From: Yamagishiella unicocca
Lineage: Eukaryota > Chlorophyta > Chlorophyceae > Chlamydomonadales > Volvocaceae
Reading direction: 5' to 3'
DNA length: 64,000 bases
Assembly (NCBI GenBank): GCA_003116995.1
Contig: BDSL01000019.1
Span: 248,001 to 312,000 of the forward strand
Shown: piece after piece, positions 26,901 to 41,900 of the stretch
Numbering within the stretch: position 1 is the first letter of the stretch
How the letters are laid out: every line of letters starts with the position of its first letter
The notes under the pieces: generated by a model
What the model was told of the DNA's origin: nothing
What the model saw: only the letters and a program-made list of their open reading frames with translations
Database searches by the model: none
Position numbers and translations under genes: made by a program

Positions 26901-29900
26901 GGGTAAAAGGTCGCCAGCAAGCTGACATCGGACGACGGCGGCCACAGGATCGGCTCTTGCGAAGTGCTTGTCGCGAAATCCGAACCGCCGTGGGGAACCT
27001 GGTGATTGAGCCGGGGCCATGCGTCCCAATGAGCCCCCATGCGCCCTCGACAGCCCACCAGATAATGAGGCTGCCGCCACAAACGCACGACCTGGTGACA
27101 CTGCAGCCCACGTAAACCGTGTGATTAGGTAATGCCTTCAACGGCATGCCCCCTGACGCACCACTCAGGTGGTGCCCGTTGACGATTTGCGGCACATCTG
27201 CGGGGGCACCTGCACGGGCAGCGGTGGTGACCTGGCGGCGGAGCTGTGCGGCCCGGCGGAGGCCTTCGATAGCAACCCCTTCACTCGCTGGGTGGATGCT
27301 AGCGCGGGGGGCATAGGCAACAGCGCCACCTGGGAGTACCAGCATACGGGCGAGGTGACACTGGAGGAATACGCGATCACGTCTCAGGTGGGTGCGCGCG
27401 GCACGGGACGGGAAGAGTAGCGGCTGGACGTGCTGCGCTGCTCGTTGCGACGGTGGTGGTTGCTTGCTCGGACAGCGAACGGAACGTTGATTCTTTTAAA
27501 GCTCAATCGCGCGCGTTTTATTTTCAGCCTAATGCGCGACCCTAAAATGTCAGCGCTTCGGCTGCCGCGTTGGGAGCGTTCCATAATCCGCAACCCGCAC
27601 CCCTCATTTGTTCCTCCAAAGTCATGTAGAAGAACCCTCATCGTTTTCTCCAACGTCCCGCAGAACGGCACATTCGGCGTTGTGGACGGCCTCCACGGAG
27701 CCCCGCGTGACTGGGTGCTGTCCACGCTCCTGCCAGGCGGTGAGTAAAACGTTTGACGCAGCCGCAGGTGCTGCTGCGGGAGGGCAGGGGCTTTCATTCG
27801 GAGGTGGGGGGCCGCCTTATCCTCTGTGTGGCACCTAATTTGGGCGCTCAGCGTACCATCTTCTATCCTGAGAAGGCGCCGTGCTAGCGGAACTTCAATT
27901 TTGGTGCTTTAGTCTTGGTGCCCTCATTTTGGTGCTGAAATCCAGATGCTTATGCTATCCGGAACTGTCCGGAATGAGCAGGGTCTTGGGCGGAGCTGGA
28001 CAGCCGAGCTGACATCATCTTCAGCAACACGCGCGAGACCAAGCGCTTCAAGCTCCAGCACCCGCAGCCGGGCTCGCGATATCGGTTGGTCATCGCCGCA
28101 GTCCGATGCGGTTGCGCCAGCTCCAGCATGCAGGTGGGGGGTGCTTTGCGGGCGACAGGGGCCGGGGCAGCGGTGCGACAGGCGTTGCACGGCCGGGATG
28201 GGCGGATGGAAGGCTGGCGGGGGCCAGGCGCCGTTTTGTACGGGCGGATTGTGTACGAAGGAAAACCGTTTAGGACAGACGTTTGGAGATACATATTGAT
28301 GAACTTGGTTGCGTTAAAGTCGGAGGTCGCATGTCGACCTTCGGCGGCTATGTCTATTTCGGCTGCGACTCCTGGGCTAACGGAAACTGGGACCCCGCGC
28401 GGAGGAAGGAAATGTTTTGCGAAGCCGGTTTGCATTGGGCGCAAGCGGGAGGACTTCGGTGAGGTGGCTGGCGATGGCATAGCAAAACGCGGTGACGCCC
28501 CGACCCGCCCGAACACCGACCAGAAGCTTGTGGACGAAGTGGCTGAAGATGCAGGAAATCACCGGACCGGGCCAGCCAGCGGCCGTGGTAGGATGCCGTT
28601 TGCGCGCCGCGCTGCCGCGGGGACCGGAAACCGCGCGAGCCCAGACACATGCCCCTATGCCCGCAGACAAGAACGCAATAGACAGGCAAAAACGCAAGAA
28701 AAACAAAACATCTTCCCTACCCAGCTGTTGAACTCACGGGGGGGGGGGGTGAGCCATGTACGAATAAAGTGCGGGACAAGGCCTTTAGAGGCAGTACACA
28801 GGGCGCATTGTAATCGAACTACCGAAGCCAGGCCGGGCGAGCTGTCAAAGCCCCTACACATCACCGCCTGCCAAGCCGCACCAACCGGTTAGGTTACGTC
28901 AATTATCCAATGCGTCGGCACTCGCTCCAGGGCGGGCAAACGCTAATACCTGACTAACCAACTCACCGTTTGCACGTGCCCCACAGCTGGGCGACATTGA
29001 GCTGCTGGCGCGCTGCACCACCCCGTCGGCGCCCGAGCTGCTGCACGGCGCGCAGGTGCTACTGCACCCCTCGGCCAGGTGCGCGGCCTCTTGGGGGCCT
29101 AGCGTGTCGGCGAGGACGACGCAGAGGTATGCGCACCCGGCGTCATCCTTGGGCCGCGCTTTTACACCGCTTTTTGGGCTTGTACACCGGCAACCGGGAT
29201 CATTGGGTGGCCCGGAGCATACTCATACGATCCGGCCCGCCTTTCCAACTGCACGCTGCCTGCTTCGCATCTTCATCGCAGGCCATCGCAGAACACACGT
29301 CCAGCAGAGCATTACCAACCCCCGGCTGCCCCGTACACCCCTTTCCTTCCTCCCGGGTCTCCATCCTCGTGCAGCCATGGCGACATGCGAGAGGCCTCCT
29401 GGAACCGAGATGACCCCACTCGCCTGCAGCTGTCACTGCCGATCCACCCCACCGCCCGCCCACAGCCGCCGCAGCGGCCGGTCGTGGGCCTGGCGGGCGG
29501 CACGCTGCAGTGGGGTGGCGAGCCCATCAGCAACTGGTACGACTGGCCGATGGAGTTTCGCATGCAGTGCAAGGAGACCCAGGACGGCGAGGTCGTACGG
29601 TACGGCAGCCAGTCTACGATTGTGTGCCGTACGGATAGGTTCCAGGTGGAGTACGGACAGGATGCGGTGTGGGCGCTGATCACGTTCGAGGAGGACGTGG
29701 TGGTGGCGGCTTACGGCTTGCGCAACAGCTTTGAGGCGCAGCCACGTGGGGAGCCGCTCCGGTGGCGTTTCGAGGTTTGGTGCTGTGGCGCCTGCGATGG
29801 GGAGGGCGGGGCAGGGGCAGGGGTTCCGGGCGAGGAGCGCGGCCACTGGGAGGTGCTGCATGAGGTGCTGCGGGTCAAGTACGACACGCACCTGTCATGT

Positions 29901-32900
29901 GGGACCATCTACCTGCCCGCGCCGAGCCCGCCGGCACGGAGGTTCCGCCTGGTGTTCAATGAGTGGTGGGCGCCCTGCCCCCTGGGGCACCTGCACTCGG
30001 TGCAACTGCTGGGGTCGCGCGTGGAGGTGTCTGGTTTCGGGGCAGCTGTGCCCGGTAGTGCGGAGGTTTCGGAGGCACTCGGTGGCGGCGGTTCCGCGGG
30101 CGCGGCTGGTCCAGATGCTGCGAGTGACAGTGTTGGCGATGTGGCTGTGCGGTTCCGGGAGCTCGCGAGCGTGGATGTCTTGCTGCGGCGCCGGCAAGGG
30201 GCTGTGAGGCTAGCAGGCTATTACATGACGGGCCGGAAAGGAAACGGAGTCCCAGTGTCATGGGTGCTGGAGGGGCTGACGAGCGAGTACTGAAAATACC
30301 TTGGAAAGCGGTGCAACGACCATACCTGTGACAGCTAGAAGGAGCGACGGCTCAGGACGGGCCTTGGCCCGTCACATGCGTGGCGGTACTTGCTACAGTG
30401 GGACGCATGTGCGGATGTATTGTGCCGGGGTGCGTTTGGTTGGCGTGGGAAGGTACAGGTTGCTTTGTGTTTGGGTACCGTCGCTTGGGCAGTTTTGAGC
30501 TGCCATGACGCAACCTGGGTGGCAGTACGCTCACGGACGGTCAGCGACTGCATTACCCGCAAACACAAAGCCGGTTGGCAACTGTGTTGTTTTGATGACA
30601 TTACGATGTCAATTGACATACAGTGGTACAGTGTGCCGGGCTGGAAAGCGTCTAGTTCCCGGAAAGCGTCTAGTTCTTAGTCTTGTTTTCAGTTTGGATC
30701 CAGAAAATCATATCGGTTTAGGGGAAGCTTTTGACTTGACTGGAAAAAAACAGGTGTACCGGTAGAGAACCTTCAACCCGTCCGGATCCAGCCGTTACCT
30801 GTAACAGGAAACGGAAGCGTGGGCAACGGCACGTTTCGAGAATCGTACCCGACCTGCGCTTCATAGCCTTACTGATGGCCACCGAGTTCCAGATCGTGAG
30901 CGAATCGCAGTGGTTTAGGCACATGGGACCGACGCCTCTTAAGTTCAGAAACCCTCCACGAGTTACATACGATGCGAGGTGCATGTATGGCCGGCGCAAA
31001 AAATGAGTACGTCTAGTGCAAACGTCTAGCGCATTATACATGTGTCAATGGCAAGTGGATCTATCATGTAAAGCGCGAACGCTGGCGTGCTGTAAGATGG
31101 CGGCTTTCAGGCCTATAAACAACGCCAAAGCAAAGCCCCGTGCGCGCATAAAACAGTTGTTGCCAGTGGTGCCAATCTTTGCATCTTAAGTTAGTGTTAA
31201 CAATAAAAATATAACGGGTAATTCACCTGCCAGAATATATGTAGGCAAAGAGAAGATCCGGCATCTCAAGCACGAACGAAGTGGGAAAACGCTTGACAAG
31301 GGTACGAACATGCGGGTGCCAGGAATACGATCCACGTCATCCCATCTTTGTTAAATGTCAGATCACTCATCGTTGAACCTCTGCGACTTGGGTCCAGCAC
31401 CAATACCACCTCTGCCAGCCAGCGGTTAACGACGACACCAGGGAGGCCTGCAACGCTTTGCCAGAGCCGCTCCCTCCCCCCAAGCTCACCACACACAACC
31501 CAAAAAGCTCCTGCTACAGAATCATATGCAATGTCTATCCTGCTTCACTCATTCCCTGCTGCAGCGAAGCCAGACGCCGCTTGGCACTACAAGTTGACTC
31601 CGCTACAGGTCGGCAACGCTAGGCCTGCCACCTGAGGCCGCAGCGAGGGTAACAGTAGGCGGCGCTGCCATGCTCTCCCGCTGCTGCACAGCTACTCCGG
31701 CGCGCAACCGCTCCGCCTCCAGCTCCGCTTCCAACTCGTCGCGCCATTGCTTTGCACGTGCGGGGTCCAGGGTGCCGCCACCCAGGATGCCCGCCTCCTG
31801 AGACGGGAAATCCATAGGGATGGGAGGATGTGAAGCTGGGACAGGAAGGGTGCAATTTCGGCACGAGTACGCAGGATTGCCGAAATTGGCAGCCGGGATA
31901 GTCGACAGTGCATGCCTGTCCCAATACAGGGTTGGGGCGCAGTCGCACCTCAAGCGCGCGCCGAGACGCGCTAATCCGTGGACGGTGTCCGCGTTGTGCA
32001 GTCGACTGGCGTGACTGCAATTTCGACGCGGCGTTGGGCGAGAAAGCCGTTGCGGGTTGGTTGTGTACTGCCGGCGAGGGCTGGTCCTGCTCCACCTGCG
32101 TGTCCCCGTCTTCCTGCGAAGGTAAAGGTGGTAAATTACAACACCGCGGTCAGCATCGGCGTTCTGCTACCGAACGCAACAGTGTTGATGTCGAAACGCA
32201 AATTCACCCTACGGAAAACGGAGCTACGTAGTGGCAACAGTTACAGTGGGCTCCAGAACTACGTATGGAAGATATGAGCGACAAGTATCCAGGTGTGCAG
32301 TTGTGGGTAATAGACTCGCCCTTACCTCGTACGCAACTGCAAACAATCCTGCCAAGGCTGGTCGCGACGGCACCACGACGCCCTTGGTGCCTCGCGCGGT
32401 GCCGCGTTGTGTCCCTGCTCCACTGCGCTGCGTCCCCGCTTCGCTCCGGTGCGTGTCCGGTCCGTTGCGCGGTGATCCCAGAGCCGGAATATCGATCGCT
32501 GGTACTACCGGCGGCAGCTTGGCGGTGCTATCAGCGTGGCAGCTGCCGCTAGTCACGTCAGGGCACCCGGCGCTGCTGTTGCCCGCGCTCCTGGCACCTG
32601 TACCGGTGGTGGTGGCGACGACACCACCCGAGCTGCCGGCTGGTGACTGAGGAGAGCTATGCTCGGACACAGCAGCCAGGTGCTGGAAAAAGGCCTGCGC
32701 GTGGGAGCAAGACAATATCGTTTTCATTTGTCCTTGTAGAGCGCTGAGCACCAAGACACGAGACGACTAAACAGGCAAATGGCATCAAACTAGCCTGGCA
32801 GGCGCACAACGGTTTCTCCAAAGATTGCTGCCACCAAATTCTGTATGGAAGCCGCGGCCCGGGTATACACCGAGCTTGCCGACGGCAGGCACCCTCCTAC

Positions 32901-35900
32901 CTGGTGTGTCAGCATCTGATGCGGCATCCAAGAGGGTTCCTCGATGGGATTGAAGCCATTGAGCGTCATGGTGCTCGCGCGGCAGGCACCCATCGTGTCG
33001 CCGACGCTGATTGTCATGCCGACGCCCATGCAGATGCTGTCGTTAGCGTTCTCCTGCTGCATCTGCTGCTGTATGTATTGCAGCTGCAGCCGCACGGCCT
33101 CAGCATCCACAAGCGTGTCGTACTGCTACGATGCACATGCCAATGGCCGAGAGGACGTAAGGGCCTTAATCAAAGTTAGGACGTCGACGTGATTTGCGGT
33201 ATGACAGTCCTGCAGAACGTGGTGCAATGGGCAACTGCAACAGGCATCGAAGCACGCCAGTACAGCTGAGCAGGCGCCCTGACCTTTGTGCTGCCCAGCG
33301 TCATTACTGGCCTGTCCTCCGACCCGACATGGTGACCTGACAGCATCCTCACCTGGCTCTGAGGGTTGCCAAACTTTACGGATGGCTGGGTTGGCGGCGG
33401 TAGGGGCGGCTTAGGCGGCGCCGTGGACGTGGCGGTGGGTTGCTGGACTGGCGCCATTTGTGGTGGGGTGGGACCGGCGTGAGCCCCCGATCCCGCTGCA
33501 AGTGAATGCGATTGCGGCGGCAAGATGCCCATCTTCATCGCTTCCAACGGCAACGGTGGCACTGAGGGCCGCGCAGCCATCAACGGTGGCGATACAACCA
33601 AAGGCAGGCCACCGCCCGATGCGGCGTTGAGCAAAGCTGCCCGCGCAGTGGTAGGTGTGGAGGAGCCCACGGTGGTGGCTCCAGTGGCGGGGGAGCCGAA
33701 CCGCGAGTCCGGCTCCTCTTTGATTGGCGACGGTGGGGACCGCAGCCCAGGAGGCGGAAACATCGGCTGTTGCGAGTGGGGAGGTGGTTGCAGCGGAGCA
33801 GGCGCTTGTGATACAGCTGGTTGTGTCTGTTGTCCGTATTGCGGTTGAACGCGCGGCTGCGGCTGTGTGGTTGTTGGAATGGGTAGGTGGCTGGGTGGCG
33901 GCCCAGAGGTGCGGGGCACGATCACGCCCTGCAACCAAGGGTGCTGCAATAGGCGCGTGGCGTTAGGGCGTTCTCGCGGCACGCGGTTGAAGCAGAGCGT
34001 GACGAAGTCCTTGGCGTGTGGCGACAACGAGTCGGGCATGGCGGGCAGCTCCCTGGTGGAAGCAACATGGAACATCACGGCGTAGGCGTCGTTGAAGTTT
34101 GCCCATGGAGCTCGGCCTGCACGTGCGAATGCAAGGGAGCAGGGTTGCATATTGCATCGTTGCGGCTCTTGATATGGTTCAAGTGAAGGGGATGGAGAGA
34201 CTTATGAGGGTGCTTGGCCATGTGACAATCACCCAACAATAGATTATACTCCATATTCATATTGCCCGTGCGCTCTTCCGCGTGTCCTGGGTTCCCAAGT
34301 TCCTTTTGAACCCCCATTGCCTGCGTGAGGTACCGTTTCAGTACGACAACCTACCGGTGGCCATCTCTATAACAACACATCCAAGAGACCAAATATCGGC
34401 AGCGCGTCCGTGGCCTGACTGCTTGATGACCTCCGGTGCCATCCAGTGTGCAGTCCCCCGAATGGAGCGTGACCCGCCGCCAATGGTTGCGAGCTCCTCA
34501 ATCTGCTTGCTGGCACCGAAGTCTGCCAACTTCACCACGCCGCTGGTGTCAACCAAGATGTTCGCGCCCTTAATATCGCGGTGCATCACCTTCTGCTGGT
34601 GCAGATACTCCAGTCCACGTAGGATTTGCTTGGTGTAGACGCGGATGGTCTCCTCACGCAGCGGCCCAAACTGCGCGAGCTTGCTGGAAATGGGCCCCCC
34701 CGCCACATACTCCAGAAAGATGTTGAGATGCTCATCGGTGCGCTCGGTACCGAGATAACGCACGATGTTGTCATGTCGCAGCGTGCGGAGCAGCGCGACC
34801 TCCGATTCGAGCGACCGAATGTGCCCTGACACCTTGTCGTTGCTCGCGGCGCCTCGAGGCAGGCTGACCTGCTTAACGGCAATCTCCTCGCCAGTCGCGT
34901 GTACGAGGGCCATGAACACGGTACCAAAGGCGCCTTGGCCGATCTGCCGGCCCTTCTGCCATGAGAAGGGAGCCGCTGGGGTAGCTTCCGCGCCGATAAA
35001 GCTGTCATCTTCGGGGGCCGTAACCTCGGCTTGCTCCATTGTTGGTTGCTGATGTTGCTGAACAGGCTGTTGCAGCTCAGAGAACTGCTGCTGGCCACCA
35101 TTTTGAGCGCGGTCGCGACTTAAGGCGCCGGTAGTGGCGGTTGTAGTCGGCGTATTCCGACCGGGCGAGGGCAACAGCGTCGCCCCGCTAGGCGGGGTGA
35201 TGTGCAAAGGTCGGCTAGCAGGCGGTGCTACATAACGGTAGCCGTCGTGTGCTTGGCCGCCGGCCTCGTGCACGAGGATGCAGTTGTCCGTCCGCGGGCT
35301 GTTCAGCGTAGCTGGCCGAATGCACACGTTACCCATCTCTCAAATGCAATCACAGTACAGCTGTAAAAGTTGTGGTGATCGTGGTTAAGTTGTGCCGCTG
35401 CTGTAGCGTGGCTGCGAATGCTGAGGGGGGTGGTCGGCAAAGGTGGCCGCGGCGGCCTGATACGGCCACGCCGCGTAGCTATTTATGCCTAGTAATATTT
35501 AGGGCGAAAATAGCTCATCCACTGTGCTCCCTGGCACTTCTGAAAGCGAGGGCTAGGTCAACCTGGGTCAACGCGAAAGGCATTGATCGAGGGGAGAAAG
35601 CGGAAAGCAGTATTTAATTGTGCAATACAAGCAAGTCAGCGCTGGCGATCAATATGGGGGTGAGAGGGATACGCCAGAAACAGGACAAAATGCGAAAAAT
35701 AGGCGTACAAAGGAAAACAAAAGGCCCAGTAGCGATTGCACGGAGGTCGAGACTTGGCGACCTGATGTCGTGTAATATTCCACAACCCAGCTTAAACAAA
35801 AATCATCACTTCCTTTTATCTCTGCTTCAGGACTGACCCACTTTTGACGCAAGCCTCCCACGCTAGCGTACATGTTACGGAATGCATAATACTTAATGCA

Positions 35901-38900
35901 GTATTAATTTGTGCACCACATATTTTAAATTTTACGACTCTCAAACAAATTTTCTGACGTCGTTCCACGCCGCCGGCATACCATGCGGAGTGGCTGTCTC
36001 ATCGCCTCGACCTCTCCGTGCTGCTCTTCTGTTGGGTGTAGATATGTACGGACATGCAGGCTATTAGCGGCGCATGGAGGACGACGCACGCTTCGGTACG
36101 TGGAATACGTCGCTCCACATCCAGTGGCCAAGGGTGTCCACGACCCATGCATCGACTGCGTGCGGTTAGGCGCATCTCTTGGGACGCGCAGCCATGAGCC
36201 TCGTCATCGCAGCTGTAACGGCTGCAAAGTAGCCCCTGCCCCTCCGCAAACCAGTCCCAGCGCTGCCTGAGCACCCCCCCCCCTCCCCCACGACTACCCC
36301 CACCAGCTTGGAAGCTTCCGTTTACCTACCATTCCCATCCGGCCGTGCTCCGTCATCCCCCAGTGGGCCCCACTGCCTGCCGGCACCACCACCCTTTCTA
36401 CTCCTCGCCCCGAGTTGGAGTGCCGCAACGCAGCTGACCTCTAAACCCTGATTCCTCAGGCGGCACGCCGTTGAACGCGACCTGGACTGGGAGCCAGACA
36501 TCAAAGCGCCGTCCAAAGCCCCGCCACGGCCCAACTCCTCCAACTACATGCCGCCGCCACCACCGCCACCACCACCAAACGTCGACATGGCGGTCAGTTT
36601 TTCGCGCGGCCCTTCCTGCCTATCGACTTAACCACCCAGCGTCTTCAGCGCATGGTGGCTGAAACCATACCCCGCTGAACCATAACGCCAGCGCACGGAT
36701 GACCTCCTTTCATCCAGTGATGCCGACGCCAGCGATGTTGCTTGGTGCGGCTGTGCACGCCTTCATCTGGCAACCGCGACCGCTGCGCCCACCTCCCCGC
36801 TTCGGACACCCTCACATCATCCTGCGCCGCCCCGCTGTGCCTCTGCGTTAAGTCGGTTGGCGGTTTCAGGAACAACCGCCTTAACTTCCAACGGGCCCGC
36901 CGGCTTCCCCTAGTCCCCGCATACCCGGTGTCTGTGCCCGAAGCTGACCGGCACCGCCCCGCCACCTACCCCTGGCCCCCAGACCGACATGCCGTTTCCG
37001 TTCCGCAGCCGCCGGGAAATTGCTCTGACCATGCTGGGCGGCAGCGCAGCGCTTTGGCTCCTGAACCACAGTGAGTGGCGCGAGGGGTTGCGGTTGAGGG
37101 GAATGGGCCGAGATGGCGGCACTTGGTGGGGCTGAGATGGCGGCACAGAGGGGGGTCATCCGGGGGCCTGGTGGCAACGCACGAGCGACCATTCCCTCCG
37201 GCCCCAGCCCCCGTCCACGTACAGCAGGGGAGGTGGGGCTGGCAGGCTAAGACCCGGGAGGAGGCTGGGGTCGGTCGCAAGGCCCAGGGCGCCGGATTAG
37301 GTGCCCTGCGCACACACCTCCGGGTCACCTGGCGCCACCAGTAGCGCAAGGTGACCCCTGACCCCTGTAGCGCAAGGTGGTGGCATCCCGCGGAGCAGGC
37401 CGGCGGGGCGGGTAGCAGCTACCTAGCCCCCACCTGGCCACGTCACCCCTACCGCCGGTACCTCCTCCGCACCCGAACCTGCACCTGCACCCGAGCCTAC
37501 ACCCGCCACCCTCATCCCCGCCTCATCTCCGCCCGGCCGCCCTCCCGGCCCCCTCCAGAGGTCCTGGCGCCCATTGATTCGTTCGGCGACAAGCCGCCAA
37601 TTGACTTCACTCTGGCGGGGTACACGGACCTGAAGGCGGAGGTGGGGTGGGGGATGGGGGAGGATGGCGAGGGAAGGGGGAGGAGAATGTGGCAGGAGAA
37701 GTGTGGTGTATAGTAGTGCCTGTCAGACGCGCAGCCGGGCGCATCTGGCAGTTGTCGTTTACCCCGTCAGGGGCTGCTGCGGGGGCCCTCCCAGCGCCTC
37801 CGTCGGGGCCGCTGACCTCGAGCAACGACCACTTAAACTCCGCCTACACGATGTGACCCGCCCTCACTGCAGGAGTTTGTGTACTTCAAGACCCCAGGCG
37901 GGCGCTGGGTGGCCGCCGCTGAGGACGAGCAGGGTCGCTTCTTTATGATTGATGAGGTGGGCGACTTGTACTACGACTCGGGAGACCCGGAGATTGGCTT
38001 GTACGCGGTGAGTGGACCTGGGGGCCGGAGGAGGGAGGAGGGAGGGTGGCATATAAACCGGTTACACGACATGGGTAAATAGGGAGGAGGGAGGAGCGAG
38101 GTAGGGTTTGGGAACAGCGAGGAGCGAAGAGCGAGTGCCGTGATACCGTGCAGGCAGCTAGTTATGCCCATATGCCCCAATCCCCTCCTGGCCCCTTCCC
38201 TTCGAGCCTTGCAACGGGCAGTGCCGTACCCAGCCCACGCCTTTCAACGCTCCTCCATTCCCTGAAGCCCGCCTCTCCCCGCCTGCACCTCTCCCCCGTC
38301 CTGCCACCCGCCACTCCCCTCCCCAGATGGACACACAGGGCAACCTGTTCAACTTCTACCGGGACTCCGACGGCGAGCAAAAGATCACCCCCGTGGGCAA
38401 CGTGTCGGACATGAAGCAGTTCAAGATCGGCGAGATCGCCGGCATCAAGCTGGACCGGGACGTCAACGTCGTGGCCTTCCAGGTGGGACCCGGTGGCCTG
38501 ACTGGTGCCCGGCAGCCAGTGGTGACATGACGCTCTGGTCCCACACCCCAACGGGTGCCGGCTTGCCGGCGAGCGTATCCAGCTGCCCACACCTAGTTGT
38601 TTTTGCATTTGACGAGGCACCTAGCGGCTCAGTTCCCTCTCTTAACATACGCCCACCACAAGCACTAGTACTGACGGATCCACCGCCGCTCGCAGGATGG
38701 GTCCTCCATGCCGCTGCCGCCAGGAGCAGCGTACGTGGACCCCTACAGCGGCGAGCTGCGCGGCCCCGACGAGCTGGTGGAGGGCCTCGGCAGCAATTCG
38801 CCGTCGGCCTCCTCCTCCTCCACCTCGCGGCGCGGCCTGTTCGAGGGGCTCTTCAACCGCGAGCGGGTCACGGCGCCCGTGCAGCGCTTCGAGGTGGACC

Positions 38901-41900
38901 TGGCCGACCCACGGGACTACGAGGAACAGATGTCGGAGCAGCAGTTCCTGGCGGATCCGGAGGACCCGGGGGCGCCGGTGCTGCCGTCGGACTTTGACAT
39001 TGAGGCGCTGGCTCGGCAGGTGGAGGCGGAGGCGAGGAGCAGGAGGCGCTGAAGGGGAGGAGAGGGGGCGGGAGTGGCCTCAGTGGGCTGGGTGAGAAGG
39101 GGGGGGTAAGCCACTGGACGCGGAGCCTGGGGGCGCTGCAGCGGGAGGAGGGCAGCGAGGAGGCGTGGTGTGGGGGGAAGGTGGGTTTAAGTCGGGTGGG
39201 CTGTCACTAGGTAGCGTGCGCGATTGCATGTCGAATCGGCATCGAAGAACGCGACGTGGAGGCTGCAGGCAGGATGAGAGCGGGTGACGATGAGTTTGCA
39301 TCTTGCGGGGCAGACGTTGATGCGCTTCGTGCGAGGAGGCGGCGGAGGCGGAGGGGGAGGAGGCGAAGGAAGAGGAGGAGCGGGTGGAAGAGGAGGTGGT
39401 GATGGAGGAGGAAATGGAGGCGGAGGAAGGGGAGATGGTGGTGGTGGAGGACTGCAAAGTGTGTTCGCCACCGCTGTGTGCACTGCGCGACACGGCAGGG
39501 CGAGGACGTGTGACGAGCGCTGAGCAGCACTGACTGATGAGTGCCGCACTCACCGGCTTACGATTTTGATTTCGTGGGAGCAGGATGTTCAGCAAGTTTG
39601 TGGGCGCAAGTACGGCTGCCTTGAGTCCAAACGACGACGTCCATTTCCTCTGTCGGGTCTTGTCGAGGGAGCGGAGTAGGTCGGGCCATGTCGTGAGAGC
39701 CTGAGCTCGTGAGAGACCAGGCTCCGCCCCTGGAGTCCTCTGTTACACAATGGTCGGTACGGCAGCTCTCCCGGCCGTCACTACTTCATCCCGTGCTCCC
39801 CGAGCAGCCCAGTGGCACCGGAAGCCTCCGCATCCGCTTGCTGCCATGCTACGAGCGGCAGAACTGGAGGTGCCGTGTTTGGCTGGGGCGTACCCTCAGC
39901 GACCGGGAGCCTGAAGGGAGTTAATGCGTCGGATGCGGACCCTCAAGCCCCTCAAGCCCCTGACCCTGCCGCCGGTGCGATGTAGGGCTAGTAGGGCTGC
40001 TAATGTCACATGGGGGGCATGCGAGGAAAACCCGTGGGTCGGCACTGAACAGGAGACCCGTCCAGGACACGTTTGGTACACGGTATGGAGGTGCATGACG
40101 GGAGAACTTGATTTGGGTGACGAAATCCGGATGTCAGGTGTCGCGTGGGAAGCGAGGGGGTCTGGGCGAGGGAGTGCTACTCGTGGCGCGGTTAAGGGAG
40201 AGGAATGGACCACATTCTAATATAAAAAAATTGGCCGCATGATGAAGCAAGCCTCAAAGCGACGAAGAACATGCTTGGAATTGAGTGTGGACGGACCGCC
40301 CCTCATGCCCCCGCGACAAAAAAGGGAAAGATATAAAAGGGCGTACGGTAAAGCAAATTTCAAATTAACGTAACAAAGAGGAACTACTGCGATTGACTTA
40401 TCACGATAACGGGCAGACTAGTGGCGCGGAACTAATCATGTTCCGGCAACAGACAGCCCCTAATGGCTGCGTCCATCGTGGGAGCACCCAACCTCACACC
40501 CACCGGTACCAGGCCAGGCACCTGCTCCCTCCTATCATGCCAAGCAGCGCGCGCGCGAACCGCTGTCACCACCCGCTGCCCAATCACTGAAAGATTACCT
40601 CCAATATCCTGGTTCCGCTCTGATTTGTCCTGCAGCTTGTCGTACACCCCACAGTGCAGCTCCTACACTACGCATTCACTATGAACCCGGGATCATCATG
40701 TTCAGCAAATGTGCTAGAAACCAAAACAGCGCGAGTCCCCTCTGCCGCTGCAGGCACATGTCGCCAACGTCCTGCCGTCCACGCACACGCCACCAGCCCA
40801 GCCGCCAAACCTTGACAACGACGACGCCCCCTCACTTCACACAACCACCAATGGGCCGAGCGACGAGCGACGCTCACCTACAACGCGACAGCCTCTCAAC
40901 AACGCTCACCTCCCTCCGTCACGGTGTGCGGTGGGGAACCTCTGCGGCCGCGGCCTCCTGGTTTCGGAGCTGTGCTGCTCGAGCCCCCCCCTCAAATATC
41001 ACGGCCCGGCCAGCTGCCCCAGTAGTGCATCCCGCTCCCGCCGCTGCCGCCCACTCCGCCCCCCCCGGGCCCCATGCCGCCGCCAACTCCACCGACGCCG
41101 CTGCCGCCACCACCGGGGCCCCCGCGGCTGCCGTGATCGACGCGCGCGTTGACAATCCAGTGCGGCTGCACCACAAAGCCGTTGGCCTGCTGCATCAGAT
41201 CGATGCGGGCGACGCCGTACATCTGCAGACATCGTACGAAAGCGCACACCAATATCAAAAAGCAAGTCAATGCAGGACACGCTAACAGCCGTCACAAGCT
41301 AGCGCAGCACGAGGGTGGCGGGTGGGGTAAAACCCCAAAACAAAGCCCTGAAACACCCTGACGCCCCGGCCGCACCCAGCCCGACCCCGACCTCACCCGC
41401 AGGCTGCGCACACACAGACGGTGGACTCCGTCCTCCTGCGCCCCGATGGCCTGCGCGGGTGGCGGGTTTAGGGTGTTAGGGATTAGGGCGAGAGAGGGAG
41501 CGGAGGCGAGGACAGCGGGTGGCGGGTGTAGGGTGTTAGGGATTAGGGTGAGAGAGGGAGCGGAATCGAGGACAGCGGGTGGCGGGCAGTGCTATCCAGT
41601 GGCGCGCTGCGCGCTGCCAAGGAGCGAGGTGGGGTGGGCGGGTGGGCTGCTGCTCACGCTGGTGTGGGTACGAGGAAAACCCCGTGGGTGGTGGTGGGAC
41701 GGCAGTGGTGCCAAGTTGACTAATGGGTGCAGCCGCATAACTCCACCGACGCCGCAGCCCCACCTGCAGCCTCAGGACGCGCCAAGGTCCCACTGCGGAC
41801 GCGCCCGATAGGATGCCCACGTCAAACTGCTCGGTCATCCTGCAGGGAGGGCGGCGGTTCCGGAGCAGAAAAGGGCCCGGGGTTGGTCTTTCGGAGCATC